Program-made: the position numbers and the translations under genes
The notes under the pieces: generated by a model
What the model was told of the DNA's origin: nothing
The model's database searches: none
Seen by the model: only the letters and a program-made list of their open reading frames with translations
Source: a virus
Direction: 5' to 3' (one strand)
Length of the DNA: 39,893 nucleotides
Virus record (IMG/VR): IMGVR_UViG_3300044492_000138
Coordinates: 1 to 39,893 of that record
Shown: piece after piece, positions 13,932 through 22,296 of the stretch
Position numbering within the stretch: the first letter of the stretch is position 1
Layout: every line of letters begins with the position of its first letter

Positions 13932-15285
13932 GCTACTTTCTGGCACTGCTCCTTTCTATCGGCCCGATGATGGCAACGGTTCCGGCGGTGATGCTCCGGT
14001 GGTCGAGAGCATCCGTTCGGACATAGAGGCGGCTTACGACGAGATTGAATCGGGGGGCGGCGATGGTGGCGCTGAAGGGCTGGGTGGTCGCGAGCCATCG
14101 GAAACGGCGGAGCCTGCGGAGCGAGCAGGGCAAGCGAGGCGCGATGGCCAGCAAGCGAAAGAAGGCGATGAAGCGGGCGACCGCGGCGACGGCCGAACCA
14201 AGCGCGGACAATTCGCAGCAAAACCCGGTGACAAGCCCGCTGGTGACAAATCCGCACAAGGCGACAAACCCGTATTGGACGCCGCAGCCAGGGCTGCGGC
14301 CGATGCCGCGCGCGCGGCTGCTGATCCTAATGCGGCAACTTTGGGAGCAGTGCCGCCGGTTGGGTTCTCGCCGCATAGCAAGGCGCAGTGGGAGAATTTC
14401 CGGCGTGCATTCCCGACCATAGCGGCAGACATTGCGCGGCGCGAGACTGAGACCAATCAGGGCTTGGCCGCGCTTCGCGATTTCAAAGACCTGAAGCCCT
14501 ATGCGGAAATGGCGCAACGGAGCAACACGACGCTCTCCGCCGCGCTGCATCGATTCACAAGTTTGGAAACGCTCGCGCGGCGCTCGCCATCACACGGGCT
14601 CGTTTCCGTCTGCTCAAGTCTAGGCATGCCGAAGGCGGAAGCGCTTGAAGCGCTCCAAAGGGCTGCACAGCTTATCGGCGGCGATATTCAGATTCCGTCA
14701 GCCCATCAACCGGCTGGCGATCCTGCGAACGGTGGCGCACGTCCGGGCGATCAAAAGCCCGATCCGCTATTGTCCGCGCTCGCGCCCATCTTCAAGCCAA
14801 TCTTGGACGAGCTGGGTTCACTTCGAAAATATGTTGCCGATGCGTCAACAGCCAATCAAACGGCTCTTGAATCGACGCTCGACAATGCGATTGTTACGTT
14901 TGCATCCGACCCGAAAAACGTCTTCTTTGAACACGTGGAAGAGGTGATCACAAATCTCTTTGCGTCAAAGTTGGTGCCATTGACGGGAAACCATGCGGCG
15001 GACCTTCGCGTAGCTTACGACTTGGCTTGCCGAATGCATCCGGAGGTTTCCGAAGCGCTAATCGAACAGCGGCTCGGGACAACGGGCGCCGCCAAGGCCA
15101 AGCGGGACCAGGACATTGCGGAGCGTGCGCGCCGTGCTGGCCGGTCTCTCGCCGGTTCCTCGTCGCCTGATATCGTGCGCGATCCTCCGCCACGACGGCA
15201 TGACGGCGTGAAGCCTTTGGATGCTGAACGCAGGAGTGATGTTGAGTCCGCCTACGAGCAAGTGGCGGGGTCAGCCTCCTATTAA
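13924..15285 (+). CDS. Probable scaffolding / capsid assembly protein
   Basis: 453 residues. Directly upstream of the major capsid gene. A Gly/Asp/Glu-rich, low-complexity N-terminal third (to about 140) precedes helical segments typical of phage assembly proteins (SKAQWENFRRAFPTIAADIARRETETNQGLAALRDFKDL, then LARRSPSHGLVSVCSSLGM) and an RSDVESAYEQ C-terminus. Similar sequences occur next to capsid genes in other podoviruses. Assignment rests on position, charge and helicity. Confidence 0.65.
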   Translation: MFKLLSGTAPFYRPDDGNGSGGDAPVVESIRSDIEAAYDEIESGGGDGGAEGLGGREPSETAEPAERAGQARRDGQQAKEGDEAGDRGDGRTKRGQFAAKPGDKPAGDKSAQGDKPVLDAAARAAADAARAAADPNAATLGAVPPVGFSPHSKAQWENFRRAFPTIAADIARRETETNQGLAALRDFKDLKPYAEMAQRSNTTLSAALHRFTSLETLARRSPSHGLVSVCSSLGMPKAEALEALQRAAQLIGGDIQIPSAHQPAGDPANGGARPGDQKPDPLLSALAPIFKPILDELGSLRKYVADASTANQTALESTLDNAIVTFASDPKNVFFEHVEEVITNLFASKLVPLTGNHAADLRVAYDLACRMHPEVSEALIEQRLGTTGAAKAKRDQDIAERARRAGRSLAGSSSPDIVRDPPPRRHDGVKPLDAERRSDVESAYEQVAGSASY

Positions 15286-15321
15286 TGCGCGAGCGGCGCA
15301 CGGCCGCGCTAGCAAAGCAGG

Positions 15322-16314
15322 ATGCCAGCTAATCCGAACTTCGACGACATCGTAACGACAACGTTGCGGTTGCGTGAAGGCAAGACAGCCGACAACGCGA
15401 CCAAGACAATGGCGTTGCTTGATCGGTTGCGCCGAAAAGGAAAGGTGCAACCGGGTGGCGGCGGGCGGACCATCGTTCAAGAGCTTGAAGTTGCGTTGAA
15501 CCCGTGGGGTGGGTGGTACGCCGGCTTTGATCTCTTGAGCACCAATGCGTTCGAACCGTTTTCGGCCGCCGAATATGATTGGAAGCAGGCTTACGTGCCT
15601 GCGGTGTGGAATGGTCGCGAAAAACTCATCAACCAAGGCAAGTGGGCGACCATCAATCTAATCGAGGGGCGACTCAAAAACTCAGAAAAGAGCCTCTACG
15701 ATCTCGTCGCGCAAGGTGTCTACTCTGACGGTACGAGCTTCGGCGGAAAGCAAATTTCCGGCCTTGGTCTCTATGTCGTCACGGGCAACACCACTGGAAC
15801 CATCGGCGGCATTGATCGCGCGCTCAACACGTTCTGGCGCAATCAAATCGTGTCCGTCTCGGTTTCGGCCGTGACGCCGAACCTTGCGACCAACAACCCA
15901 TCTGCCTTCCTCGTGGCCATGAACTCGCTCGCGATTGCTTGCACTCGCGGCACCGATCGGCCGGATTTGTGGATCGGCGATGGGCTTTCCTATGCGCTCT
16001 ATCTCAACAGCTTGCAGCCGATTCAGCGCATCACGAATCCGGAGCTTGGTGGGTACGGCTTCACCAATCTGAAGTACTACGGTGTCGGCGGTGATAGTGA
16101 TGTGGTGCTTGATAACGGCTATGCGCCGGCCAAGACCATGTTCGCGCTCAACACCGACTACATCTATCTGCGCCCGCACGAGGATCGGAACTTCGTGCCC
16201 ATCGGCGGAGACCGCGTTCCTGTCAACCAGGACGCGACGCTCCGCTACATTGGCGTCATGTTGAATCTTTGCCTCGCGAACGCCGCGTTGCAAGGGCTCA
16301 TGAAAGAAACGTAA
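15322..16314 (+). CDS. Major capsid protein
   Basis: 330 residues, the normal size for an unprocessed HK97-fold capsid protein of this podovirus group. Typical features: the N-terminal FDDIVTTTLRLREGKTADNATKTMALLDRLRRKG, then NPWGGWYAGFDLLSTNAFEPFSAAEYDWKQAYVPAVWNG and the C-terminal FVPIGGDRVPVNQDATLRYIGVMLNLCLANAALQGLM. It forms the icosahedral shell. It is followed by a decoration-like gene and a hairpin terminator that closes the head operon. Confidence 0.9.
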   Translation: MPANPNFDDIVTTTLRLREGKTADNATKTMALLDRLRRKGKVQPGGGGRTIVQELEVALNPWGGWYAGFDLLSTNAFEPFSAAEYDWKQAYVPAVWNGREKLINQGKWATINLIEGRLKNSEKSLYDLVAQGVYSDGTSFGGKQISGLGLYVVTGNTTGTIGGIDRALNTFWRNQIVSVSVSAVTPNLATNNPSAFLVAMNSLAIACTRGTDRPDLWIGDGLSYALYLNSLQPIQRITNPELGGYGFTNLKYYGVGGDSDVVLDNGYAPAKTMFALNTDYIYLRPHEDRNFVPIGGDRVPVNQDATLRYIGVMLNLCLANAALQGLMKET

Positions 16315-16325
16315 GGGGAGAGCCA

Positions 16326-16850
16326 ATGACAGGGTATGCAATTCTCCCCGACCCGACTCGCGTCTACACCAAAGCAGAAGTGTTGCAGGGAAAAGGTGTG
16401 GGGCAGGGTCAGGTTGTCACCGACAACGCCGGCAAGGTCTATCGCTTCTGTAAGGTGCCGGCTGGCCAAAACCTCTTCCGAGGCCAGTTGGTCCAGATCG
16501 TTGCGCAAGCAAACCTTACGGGCGATTACGTTGTTGTTGGTCCGTCAGCGCCGGCCGGGGTTCCCACATCGGGGGCACTGGGCGTCTACGTTGCGACCGC
16601 GACCGCGTCAACCTCTGCCTTCGTCTTCGTGCAAGTCTACGGCAATGCCGTGGTGATCGCGTCGGCGAGCGGCAACTACACGCCGGGCCTGCCTCTGAAG
16701 CCAGGGGCAACGCCGGGCAACGTCGAGCAGGGTGCCACAACGGCAAGCGCCTACATCAGCGGCATGACGGTTCAAAGTACCGTTACGGTCTCTGCGGTGG
16801 TCTCTCTGATCAACGTGTTCCTCAACTATCCGCGAATCATCAGCGGATAG
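16326..16850 (+). CDS. Capsid decoration-like protein
   Basis: 174 residues from the ATG at 16326 with GGGGAG upstream. Beta-rich, Ala/Thr/Val/Gly-rich (AKVYRFCKVPAGQNLFRGQLVQIV-type core, then GALGVYVATATASTSAFVFVQVYGNAVV and a hydrophobic C-terminus). Its place directly after the capsid gene and its composition fit a head decoration or cement protein. Function inferred from position. Confidence 0.65.
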   Translation: MTGYAILPDPTRVYTKAEVLQGKGVGQGQVVTDNAGKVYRFCKVPAGQNLFRGQLVQIVAQANLTGDYVVVGPSAPAGVPTSGALGVYVATATASTSAFVFVQVYGNAVVIASASGNYTPGLPLKPGATPGNVEQGATTASAYISGMTVQSTVTVSAVVSLINVFLNYPRIISG

Positions 16851-16858
16851 TTCGCGCG

Positions 16859-16894
16859 CGAGGGGCCGGGCGTTTCCCGATGACCGGCCCCTCG
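16859..16894 (+). terminator. Hairpin closing the head operon
   Basis: CGAGGGGCCGG and CCGGCCCCTCG form an 11-bp GC-rich stem around a 14-nt loop, just after the decoration gene. A long T tract is missing (TTGCGTCCCCTCCC follows), so termination may be partial or Rho-assisted. Confidence 0.6.
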
Positions 16895-16924
16895 TTGCGT
16901 CCCCTCCCTTGGTTGCGCTATAGT
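16895..16924 (+). promoter_or_regulatory. Candidate sigma-70-like promoter
   Basis: TTGCGT (16895-16900) and TATAGT (16919-16924) are separated by 18 bp, directly after the hairpin and about 30 bp before the start of the next gene. The -10 is a good match; the -35 keeps only TTG. It would give the cargo genes their own transcription. Confidence 0.45.
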
Positions 16925-16953
16925 CTGCACCGTCAACCATCGGGAGAATCACC

Positions 16954-17394
16954 ATGATCGAGATTTTTCTAGCCGCAATGGCCGGGCTCCTTTCTGGGCT
17001 CACCGTGGGCGGGTTTGTGCATCGGGCGCGCTACCGCGCGTGGAATGCCGAGCGTGCGCTACTCAAGGCGCAAATCGAAGATGACGAAGGCATATCCGAT
17101 ATCGATTTCAACGAGATTGTGGAAACGGCGCTGCGGAATCGTGCTATGGGCGTCGAGCCGATCGGGCTCGCGGCGCTTGTGGTGAGAATGCGCGAGGCGG
17201 GCGAATTGCCGGCCGGCATAGATCGGGCTCCTAGCGAGTTTTGGAATAGCGGGTTCAATGACGGTCTCATGCCCGTAACCTACGGGGATTTGGTGCCGCC
17301 ACTTGATTGGGAGCCGGATGATAAATGTAATTGTCAGTTTTGCGACGGTGAACGGCGACGGAGACGCCTTACCGTCATTCCGGGGGGCAAATAA
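16954..17394 (+). CDS. Membrane-anchored hypothetical protein
   Basis: 146 residues; GGGAG lies 9 bp before the ATG. One N-terminal membrane segment (IFLAAMAGLLSGLTVGGFV, about 4-22) followed by a cytoplasmic-like domain with helices and a C-terminal CNCQFC cluster before a basic tail. Directly precedes the glycosyltransferase, whose ATG overlaps its stop by 1 bp. A membrane anchor or partner for the cargo enzymes is possible. Confidence 0.7.
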   Translation: MIEIFLAAMAGLLSGLTVGGFVHRARYRAWNAERALLKAQIEDDEGISDIDFNEIVETALRNRAMGVEPIGLAALVVRMREAGELPAGIDRAPSEFWNSGFNDGLMPVTYGDLVPPLDWEPDDKCNCQFCDGERRRRRLTVIPGGK

Positions 17395-18269
17395 TGTTTC
17401 GGGTTTTCATCGGGTACGAGCCGCGGCAAGCCGAAGCCTACATGGTCTGCAAAGAGAGCGTGCGCCGGCACGCCGGCACGCGCGCGGTCGTTCAAGGTGT
17501 GCTGCTTAGCGATCTCATCCGGCGCGGTTGGTATCTGCGGCCCACGAACCGCAGATTCGGGGCGCTGATTGACGAGCTGTCAATCCGCGAGGGTTACAAC
17601 GGGGAGCTGTCAACTGAGCATGCGAACGCGCGTTTTTTTGTTCCGTATCTTGCGCGCTCGCGGCAGGGCTGGGCGATCTTTATGGATAACGATACGATGG
17701 TTCGTTCTGATATGGACGAGCTTTTTCAGTTGTTGGCGAAGTCGCGCGACAAGGCGTTGATGTGCGTGCATCACGACCATAGGCCGCTCTACGGCGCGAG
17801 CGCTAAGCAGCCATATTTGACCAAGATGGACAATCAAGTTCAAACGTCATACGAGCGCAAAAACTGGTCTTCGGTGATGGCGTTCAATTTGGAGCACCCT
17901 GCCAACGATCGACTCACACCGGAAATGCTGAACACGGTTCCGGGCCGCGAGCTACACCGGTTTTGCTGGCTTCACGACGACGAGATAGGGGAGCTATCGG
18001 TCGAGTGGAATTGGCTAGTTCGGGTCAATAATCAAGCGTTCTACCCGGATCGCGAAATTAAACCGAAAATCGTGCATTGGACGCTCGGCGGCCCATGGCT
18101 GCCGGCATTCTCCGCTGACCCGTTCTCTGAGGAGTGGTTTGATCTTCGCGACCAATGCGTATTGGGCGAGCGCAAGCCGCAGACGCGGGACGAGCTAGTG
18201 CAACGGTTGCGCGAAAAGATGATCGAGCCACCGCCCGAAATGGCGCGGCCGGCATGGTTGGGAGCTTGA
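17394..18269 (+). CDS. GT8-like glycosyltransferase
   Basis: 291 residues. MFRVFIGYEPRQAEAYMVCKESVRRH is the typical start of phage GT8-like enzymes, and AIFMDNDTMV (Asp98-Asn99-Asp100) is the DxD metal and nucleotide-sugar site. KNWSSVMAFNLEHPAND, LHDDEIGELSVEWNWLV and KPKIVHWTLGGPW complete the fold. It should transfer a hexose from a nucleotide sugar to an unknown acceptor. It is followed after 4 bp by the methyltransferase-DUF115 fusion, so capsid, tail or host-surface glycosylation is plausible. Confidence 0.85.
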   Translation: MFRVFIGYEPRQAEAYMVCKESVRRHAGTRAVVQGVLLSDLIRRGWYLRPTNRRFGALIDELSIREGYNGELSTEHANARFFVPYLARSRQGWAIFMDNDTMVRSDMDELFQLLAKSRDKALMCVHHDHRPLYGASAKQPYLTKMDNQVQTSYERKNWSSVMAFNLEHPANDRLTPEMLNTVPGRELHRFCWLHDDEIGELSVEWNWLVRVNNQAFYPDREIKPKIVHWTLGGPWLPAFSADPFSEEWFDLRDQCVLGERKPQTRDELVQRLREKMIEPPPEMARPAWLGA

Positions 18270-18273
18270 CGGC

Positions 18274-20097
18274 ATGTCAACAATGATGGATGGCGCGGCA
18301 TTGTTGAAGATGCCGAAGGCTGACCCCTTGGAGGGGATAGCGAAGTCTGTCCCGATGGCCGATCTCATCACACCGGGCTATGCCGAACAAAACCGGCTGT
18401 TGCATGAGATGGAACCGAGCTATGGCACCTCCGGGCAAAAATGGGGGCGCTACGTCGAGCGGCTGATTGAGGGCGAGCGCTTCAAGACGATCCTCGATTA
18501 TGGATGCGGGAAGGGAACGCTTGCCGCGGTGCTGCCGGGTTACAAGATCGCAGAGTATGACCCGTGCATCGCCGGCAAGGATGATCGCCCGCAGCCGGCC
18601 GAACTCGTTGTGTGTACCGATGTCTTGGAGCATATCGAGCCATCGCTGATTGACAACGTTTTGGCGGACTTGCGGGCGCTCACGCAAAAGAAACTGTTTT
18701 TCAACATCGCGACGCGCCCGGCAAAGAAGAGCTTACCGGACGGTCGCAACGCGCACATTCTGTTGCAGCCGCCGATTTGGTGGTTTGAGAAACTGAAAGA
18801 GCACTTCACGTTGACGCTCTGGGAAGAGCGCGACGGGCTTGTCTATGGAGAAGGGTTACCGGGTGGTGGACTCGTCGAGCTGGCGCGTAGTGGGGGCTAT
18901 GTGCGGCGGACGCGTAAAGAGCGCCGCAGAGTTGACGCGGAATTGCAGCCACTGGCGAACATGGTGCGCAAGGCAACGGCGAAATACGGCGATGCCCTGT
19001 CGCGCATCAACACAGTCGAGCAATGGGAACCATGGGACAATACGACGGCTGATATGTTGGTCGCCGGCAAGGTGCTGGAATATCTGAGCGCTGCAGTTGC
19101 GCCGGGCGGCTCCGAGCTTGAGCGTGGAATGACGGCGCTGACTAATCAGTGCCGTTGTGCGGTGTGCGCGATCGTGCAACTCGATCATTTGCGCGGCCCC
19201 GATTGGTGGCGGAAGTTTTTCGAGCGCTATCTGGTCATCAGCGAATGGACGATTGTGCACGGGCTTTTGTATTGCATCGGCGGGCCAAGCTCGCGTGTGC
19301 AGGGCGTCAAAACTGTGATGGGCGTCAAAGACGATGCTCTTTGGGAAAACGTTCGCGCCAACATTTCGCGCACGTCAAGGCGCATCGTGGCGCGGCCCGC
19401 GCACAAGCGTATTGCGATCCTTGTTTGCTATGGCCCATCGCTCAAGTCGGAAGGTGCTATCGAAGCGATCAAGAACGAAAGGGCGGGCAGCGAAACGGAT
19501 ATTATCAGCGTTTCTGGTTCGCATGATTTTCTGATCGGGTGCGGTGTCACGCCAGACATCCACATTGAGTGCGATCCGCGGCCACACAAGGCGGATAACA
19601 TCGCGCGCGGTCGTGCCGGTGTCGACTATCAGATAGCGTCGTGCGTGCACGAAAAAGTCTTTGAGAAACTCGCCGGCTGTGACGTTTCGCTCTGGCACGT
19701 TTCAATGCAGGACTTCATGGTGCCGCTTGTCGATCAGTACCATGAGAAACCGGACACGGTCATTTCCGGCGGTGGCAGTGTCGGGTTGCGCTCGATACCG
19801 TTGCTCTATGCGCAAGGCTATCGGGACTTTTCCGTGCATGCCATGGATTGCTCATTTGCGGCGGAGGGTGTCGAGCAATGGGCCGGCAAGCACGCCGGCA
19901 AAGTGCAAGAGGTGACGACGTGCAAAGTCGGGATCGGCGACAATGCGCGCGTATTCTATACCTCGCCGGTCCTGATGACCTACGCAACCAACTTCATGGA
20001 CATGATGCGGAAAACCGGGGATTGCACTTTCCGTGTTTATGGTGACGGCCTGTTGGCCGCGATGATCCGATTCCATTACGGGTCAGCGAGTGAGTGA
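18274..20097 (+). CDS. Methyltransferase fused to DUF115/MptE-like domain
   Basis: 607 residues. N-terminal class I SAM-dependent methyltransferase: ILDYGCGKGTLAAVLPG (73-89, SAM-binding motif I), CTDVLEHIEP (114-123). The middle (220-370) is helical and of unknown class. Residues about 375-600 carry a MAF/DUF115 domain: KRIAILVCYGPSLKSEG (GPSL loop), DIISVSGSHDFLIGCGVTPDIHIECDPRP and GGGSVGLRSIPLLYAQGYRDFSVHAMDCSF. DUF115 occurs in motility-associated flagellin glycosylation factors and in MptE. With the adjacent glycosyltransferase this suggests a phage glycan-modifying pathway. Confidence 0.85.
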   Translation: MSTMMDGAALLKMPKADPLEGIAKSVPMADLITPGYAEQNRLLHEMEPSYGTSGQKWGRYVERLIEGERFKTILDYGCGKGTLAAVLPGYKIAEYDPCIAGKDDRPQPAELVVCTDVLEHIEPSLIDNVLADLRALTQKKLFFNIATRPAKKSLPDGRNAHILLQPPIWWFEKLKEHFTLTLWEERDGLVYGEGLPGGGLVELARSGGYVRRTRKERRRVDAELQPLANMVRKATAKYGDALSRINTVEQWEPWDNTTADMLVAGKVLEYLSAAVAPGGSELERGMTALTNQCRCAVCAIVQLDHLRGPDWWRKFFERYLVISEWTIVHGLLYCIGGPSSRVQGVKTVMGVKDDALWENVRANISRTSRRIVARPAHKRIAILVCYGPSLKSEGAIEAIKNERAGSETDIISVSGSHDFLIGCGVTPDIHIECDPRPHKADNIARGRAGVDYQIASCVHEKVFEKLAGCDVSLWHVSMQDFMVPLVDQYHEKPDTVISGGGSVGLRSIPLLYAQGYRDFSVHAMDCSFAAEGVEQWAGKHAGKVQEVTTCKVGIGDNARVFYTSPVLMTYATNFMDMMRKTGDCTFRVYGDGLLAAMIRFHYGSASE

Positions 20098-20124
20098 GTG
20101 CGATCCTGAAAAGTAGGAGAGTTT

Positions 20125-20517
20125 ATGAACCAAGCACAGCAGGCGGGCACCCCGCAGCGTCCGCAGACGAAAGGCGAGTTTCTCGTCCGTCTGAGCTTCA
20201 ATCCGAGCAGCAACCAGCGGGTTGACGATATCAAGCGCCGCGTTGCCGATCTTCTCGACGATATCGAGAGGTGGAAGCCAGAGCACGGCGACCCGCGCGC
20301 CGGCTCCGAGGCGCAAACGTTGCTCGAAACGGCAGCCATGTTTGCGGTCAAAATGGTGACCACGCCAGCGGGCGCGGCGCCGGCACAGCCGCCCGGTGGT
20401 GCGAGTGCCGGTGGTTTCGGCGGTGCCGGCGGTGCCAGCGGTGCCGGCGGTGCCAGCGGTGCCGGCGGTGCCACTGGTGGTGGCGTGGGGTCGCAGCAGG
20501 GTCGCGCCCATGGCTGA
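20125..20517 (+). CDS. Acb2/Tad1-like hairpin-domain protein with Gly-rich tail
   Basis: 130 residues; TAGGAGAG lies upstream. Residues 18-80 follow a pattern common in phages, F..RLSFNPSSNQRVDDIKRRVADLLDDIE...AQTLLETAAMFAVK, which I associate with the Acb2/Tad1 hairpin-domain family. Studied members bind and sequester cyclic nucleotide or gcADPR signals of CBASS and Thoeris defences. Signal binding by this protein is inference. Residues 91-121 are an unusual Gly/Ala/Ser repeat, which most members I recall lack. Confidence 0.6.
   Translation: MNQAQQAGTPQRPQTKGEFLVRLSFNPSSNQRVDDIKRRVADLLDDIERWKPEHGDPRAGSEAQTLLETAAMFAVKMVTTPAGAAPAQPPGGASAGGFGGAGGASGAGGASGAGGATGGGVGSQQGRAHG
20402..20479 (+). 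repeat. Short tandem repeat coding a Gly-rich tail
   Basis: Imperfect 9-18 bp units of the type GGTGCCGGCGGTGCCAGC repeat within the 3' end of the hairpin-domain gene, encoding GGAGGASGAGGASGAGGAT. Such repeats slip easily, so the length probably varies between relatives. Confidence 0.8.
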
Positions 20518-20710
20518 ACCGGTCGAGATTTGCGGCACTAAGCTCCGCATCTTGGGGAGGGGGAAAAACGCTATCCTGCAGCAAGAATGGAACATTGTTG
20601 AAGGTGGCAATTCGCGCTATGAATGGCGCGATGTTCCGACTGTCCGCGAGGATGTGGGCGCGAATCCAGAGAGGGCGACCGAGGGGGAGGAATCTTCGGG
20701 GGCGCTCTAA
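20510..20710 (+). CDS. Small hypothetical protein
   Basis: 66 residues from the ATG at 20510, overlapping the previous stop by 8 bp. VEICGTKLRILGRGKNAILQ is a short beta-rich start, followed by an acidic, disordered tail. No family recognised. It ends just before a large inverted repeat. Confidence 0.6.
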   Translation: MAEPVEICGTKLRILGRGKNAILQQEWNIVEGGNSRYEWRDVPTVREDVGANPERATEGEESSGAL

Positions 20711-20717
20711 TCCGGAG

Positions 20718-20773
20718 GATCGGAGCCGCTCGTGCCCCCTAGGTCTCTAGGAAGGGTTCGGCGGCTCCCGATC
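20718..20773 (+). terminator. Two-tier hairpin between cargo and neck genes
   Basis: GATCGGAGCCGC (20718-20729) pairs with GCGGCTCCCGATC (20761-20773) with one bulged base; inside the loop CCTAG (20738) pairs with CTAGG (20747). The 3' side is followed by TTTC only. It could end the cargo transcript or act as a structured leader of the gene starting at 20797. Confidence 0.55.
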
Positions 20774-20796
20774 TTTCAAAAACGAAAGAGAGAATC

Positions 20797-21450
20797 ATGG
20801 CCGGTATGTTAGACGACGAATTCCCGATGATGCTTGAGCGCGAAGCCGGCATGCGTCCGGAGGTTCCTGAGGTGGCCGTTGCATTCGGGTTTTATCCGAT
20901 GATCAACGCAAAGAAGACCGAGGAAGCCGGGACGGATGTCTACGACGATGTCGAGCACATCAAGGTTGCCATTCCGGGTGATCGCAACAACATTCTGTTG
21001 CAACCCTCGAGTCCGACTTACCGCAAGCGGTTCCCGAACGCTTATCAGTCATTCAAGGATCGCACCGTTACGGGCGGGGAGGGATCTGGCAAGCCATTGA
21101 CGCATTGGCCGATGGTTACGCGCGCCATGGCTATGACGCTGATGGCGGCGCATGTGCGTACGGTCGAGATGCTCGCCGGTCTGTCCGATGATCACTTGCA
21201 GAAGTTTCCCGGCAACATTCAAGAGCTGCGGGACAAGGCGCGGGCGTACCTTGATGAGGCCAAGACCGGCGCGGCGCTTAGCAAGGCGGTGATAGAGAGA
21301 CAACAGCAGGACGCAACGATTGCGGCACTGCAGGCGCAAATCAATCAGTTGCAACAGCGCGAGCTGGCGCGGCAGCAGCAAGAGGCGGAAGCGCAGTCGG
21401 GCGCAAAGGGTGTCAACGCGCGCAATGCCGACAAGGGCAAGGCTGCGTAG
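20797..21450 (+). CDS. Conserved virion-region protein of unknown function
   Basis: 217 residues. VEHIKVAIPGDRNNILLQPSSPTYRKRFPNAYQSFKD, HWPMVTRAMAMTLMAAHVRTVEMLAGLSDDHLQKF and ELRDKARAYLDEAK match a conserved phage protein recognised from other podoviruses (PGDR...RFP...WP...TVEQLA pattern). The middle TVEMLAGL...LRDKARAYL segment resembles a helix-hairpin-helix-like module. The C-terminus is a Gln-rich coiled coil ending in a basic tail. Probably a structural or assembly protein. Confidence 0.75.
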   Translation: MAGMLDDEFPMMLEREAGMRPEVPEVAVAFGFYPMINAKKTEEAGTDVYDDVEHIKVAIPGDRNNILLQPSSPTYRKRFPNAYQSFKDRTVTGGEGSGKPLTHWPMVTRAMAMTLMAAHVRTVEMLAGLSDDHLQKFPGNIQELRDKARAYLDEAKTGAALSKAVIERQQQDATIAALQAQINQLQQRELARQQQEAEAQSGAKGVNARNADKGKAA

Positions 21451-21462
21451 CGAGGCGATGCC

Positions 21463-22110
21463 ATGGCCGACCCGTTCATCCGGATCAGTCCGACTCCTGG
21501 TGACGCGAACGCGCTAGGCGGCGCGCTCGGCGGTCTGACCGGGAGTCCAGGGCTTCGAGAGGTCATGGCAAAGCTTCTCAACGAGCGCTATCAATCGGCG
21601 CTCGCGGAGGGCGACAAATTCCGGCAGAATTTTAAAGAAAATCCTGTCGGCACGTTCGCGAAAGATGCGATGTTCGGATTGAACATGATCGGCCCGCGCG
21701 TCGGGCCGGTTTCGCGTCCGAATATCGTCACGGCGGGCGGCGGCGCGAAGCCACCGCCGGGTGAATTCTTTCAGCCGCGCTCGCCCTCAATGCCTCCGGA
21801 GGGAGCGTACACACCGCAAGGTCACATGGCGCAGTCGGTGCGCAATCGGCCCGATCCGGTCGAGGGAATGAAGGCCTACGCGCAAGAAATGCCGTTTCTC
21901 GATCCGAAGCGCGTCTCGTCGACTTATCAAAACATCTATCCGGAGCCGGGTGAGGCCGCATCCGTGCTAGAGGGTCAAACGCCGGTTACTATTATGTCAC
22001 CGGCGCCGGAAGCGGCGGCGATCCTGCGGCGCCGGCAGGCGCTTATTGAATCGATGACCAATCCCGACAACATGGGGCCGTGGGGGATGCGAAGTGCCGC
22101 CGGTCAGTGA
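21463..22110 (+). CDS. Hypothetical virion-region protein
   Basis: 215 residues. A Gly-rich start (GDANALGGALGGLTGSPGLREVMAKLL), a Pro-rich centre and a helical C-terminus (EAAAILRRRQALIESM). The composition, like later genes here, suggests an internal or minor virion protein. The 3' end overlaps the next gene by 17 bp. Confidence 0.65.
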   Translation: MADPFIRISPTPGDANALGGALGGLTGSPGLREVMAKLLNERYQSALAEGDKFRQNFKENPVGTFAKDAMFGLNMIGPRVGPVSRPNIVTAGGGAKPPPGEFFQPRSPSMPPEGAYTPQGHMAQSVRNRPDPVEGMKAYAQEMPFLDPKRVSSTYQNIYPEPGEAASVLEGQTPVTIMSPAPEAAAILRRRQALIESMTNPDNMGPWGMRSAAGQ

Positions 22111-22294
22111 ATCACAGAGGCGCGCGATGTATGCCGCCAAAGAGGGGCGCTCGACGATCGGCATTCCGCAGAGCGTGGGGGCTGAGTTTGCGCAAGCCGA
22201 TGAGGGCGGCAAGCTACCGGCACGGGTGCCGAACACTTACGAGAAACTCAAGCGCGCGATGATGTCGAGCGCTTCGCCGGCTAGGAGGTATTGA
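22094..22294 (+). CDS. Small SEAQRRAMYAA-type phage protein with AMM motif
   Basis: 66 residues from a GTG with GGGGGA upstream. SESQRRAMYAAKEGRSTIGIPQSVGAEFAQADEGGKLP follows a widespread short phage family of unknown function. Residues 51-57 are KLKRAMM, shared with the C-termini of four other proteins in this window. Stop overlaps nothing; AGGAGG at 22283 serves the next gene. Confidence 0.8.
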   Translation: MPPVSESQRRAMYAAKEGRSTIGIPQSVGAEFAQADEGGKLPARVPNTYEKLKRAMMSSASPARRY

Positions 22295-22296
22295 CC

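Noticed and set aside
17568-17584. ATTGACGAGCTGTCAAT, an operator-like palindrome inside the glycosyltransferase gene
   Set aside because: Outer bases differ from the other sites, no promoter lies nearby, and single TTGAC/GTCAA pairs occur by chance in this sequence.
20402-20479. Regular repeats that might be a CRISPR-like array
   Set aside because: Units are 9-18 bp, contiguous and in frame within a gene, without spacers.
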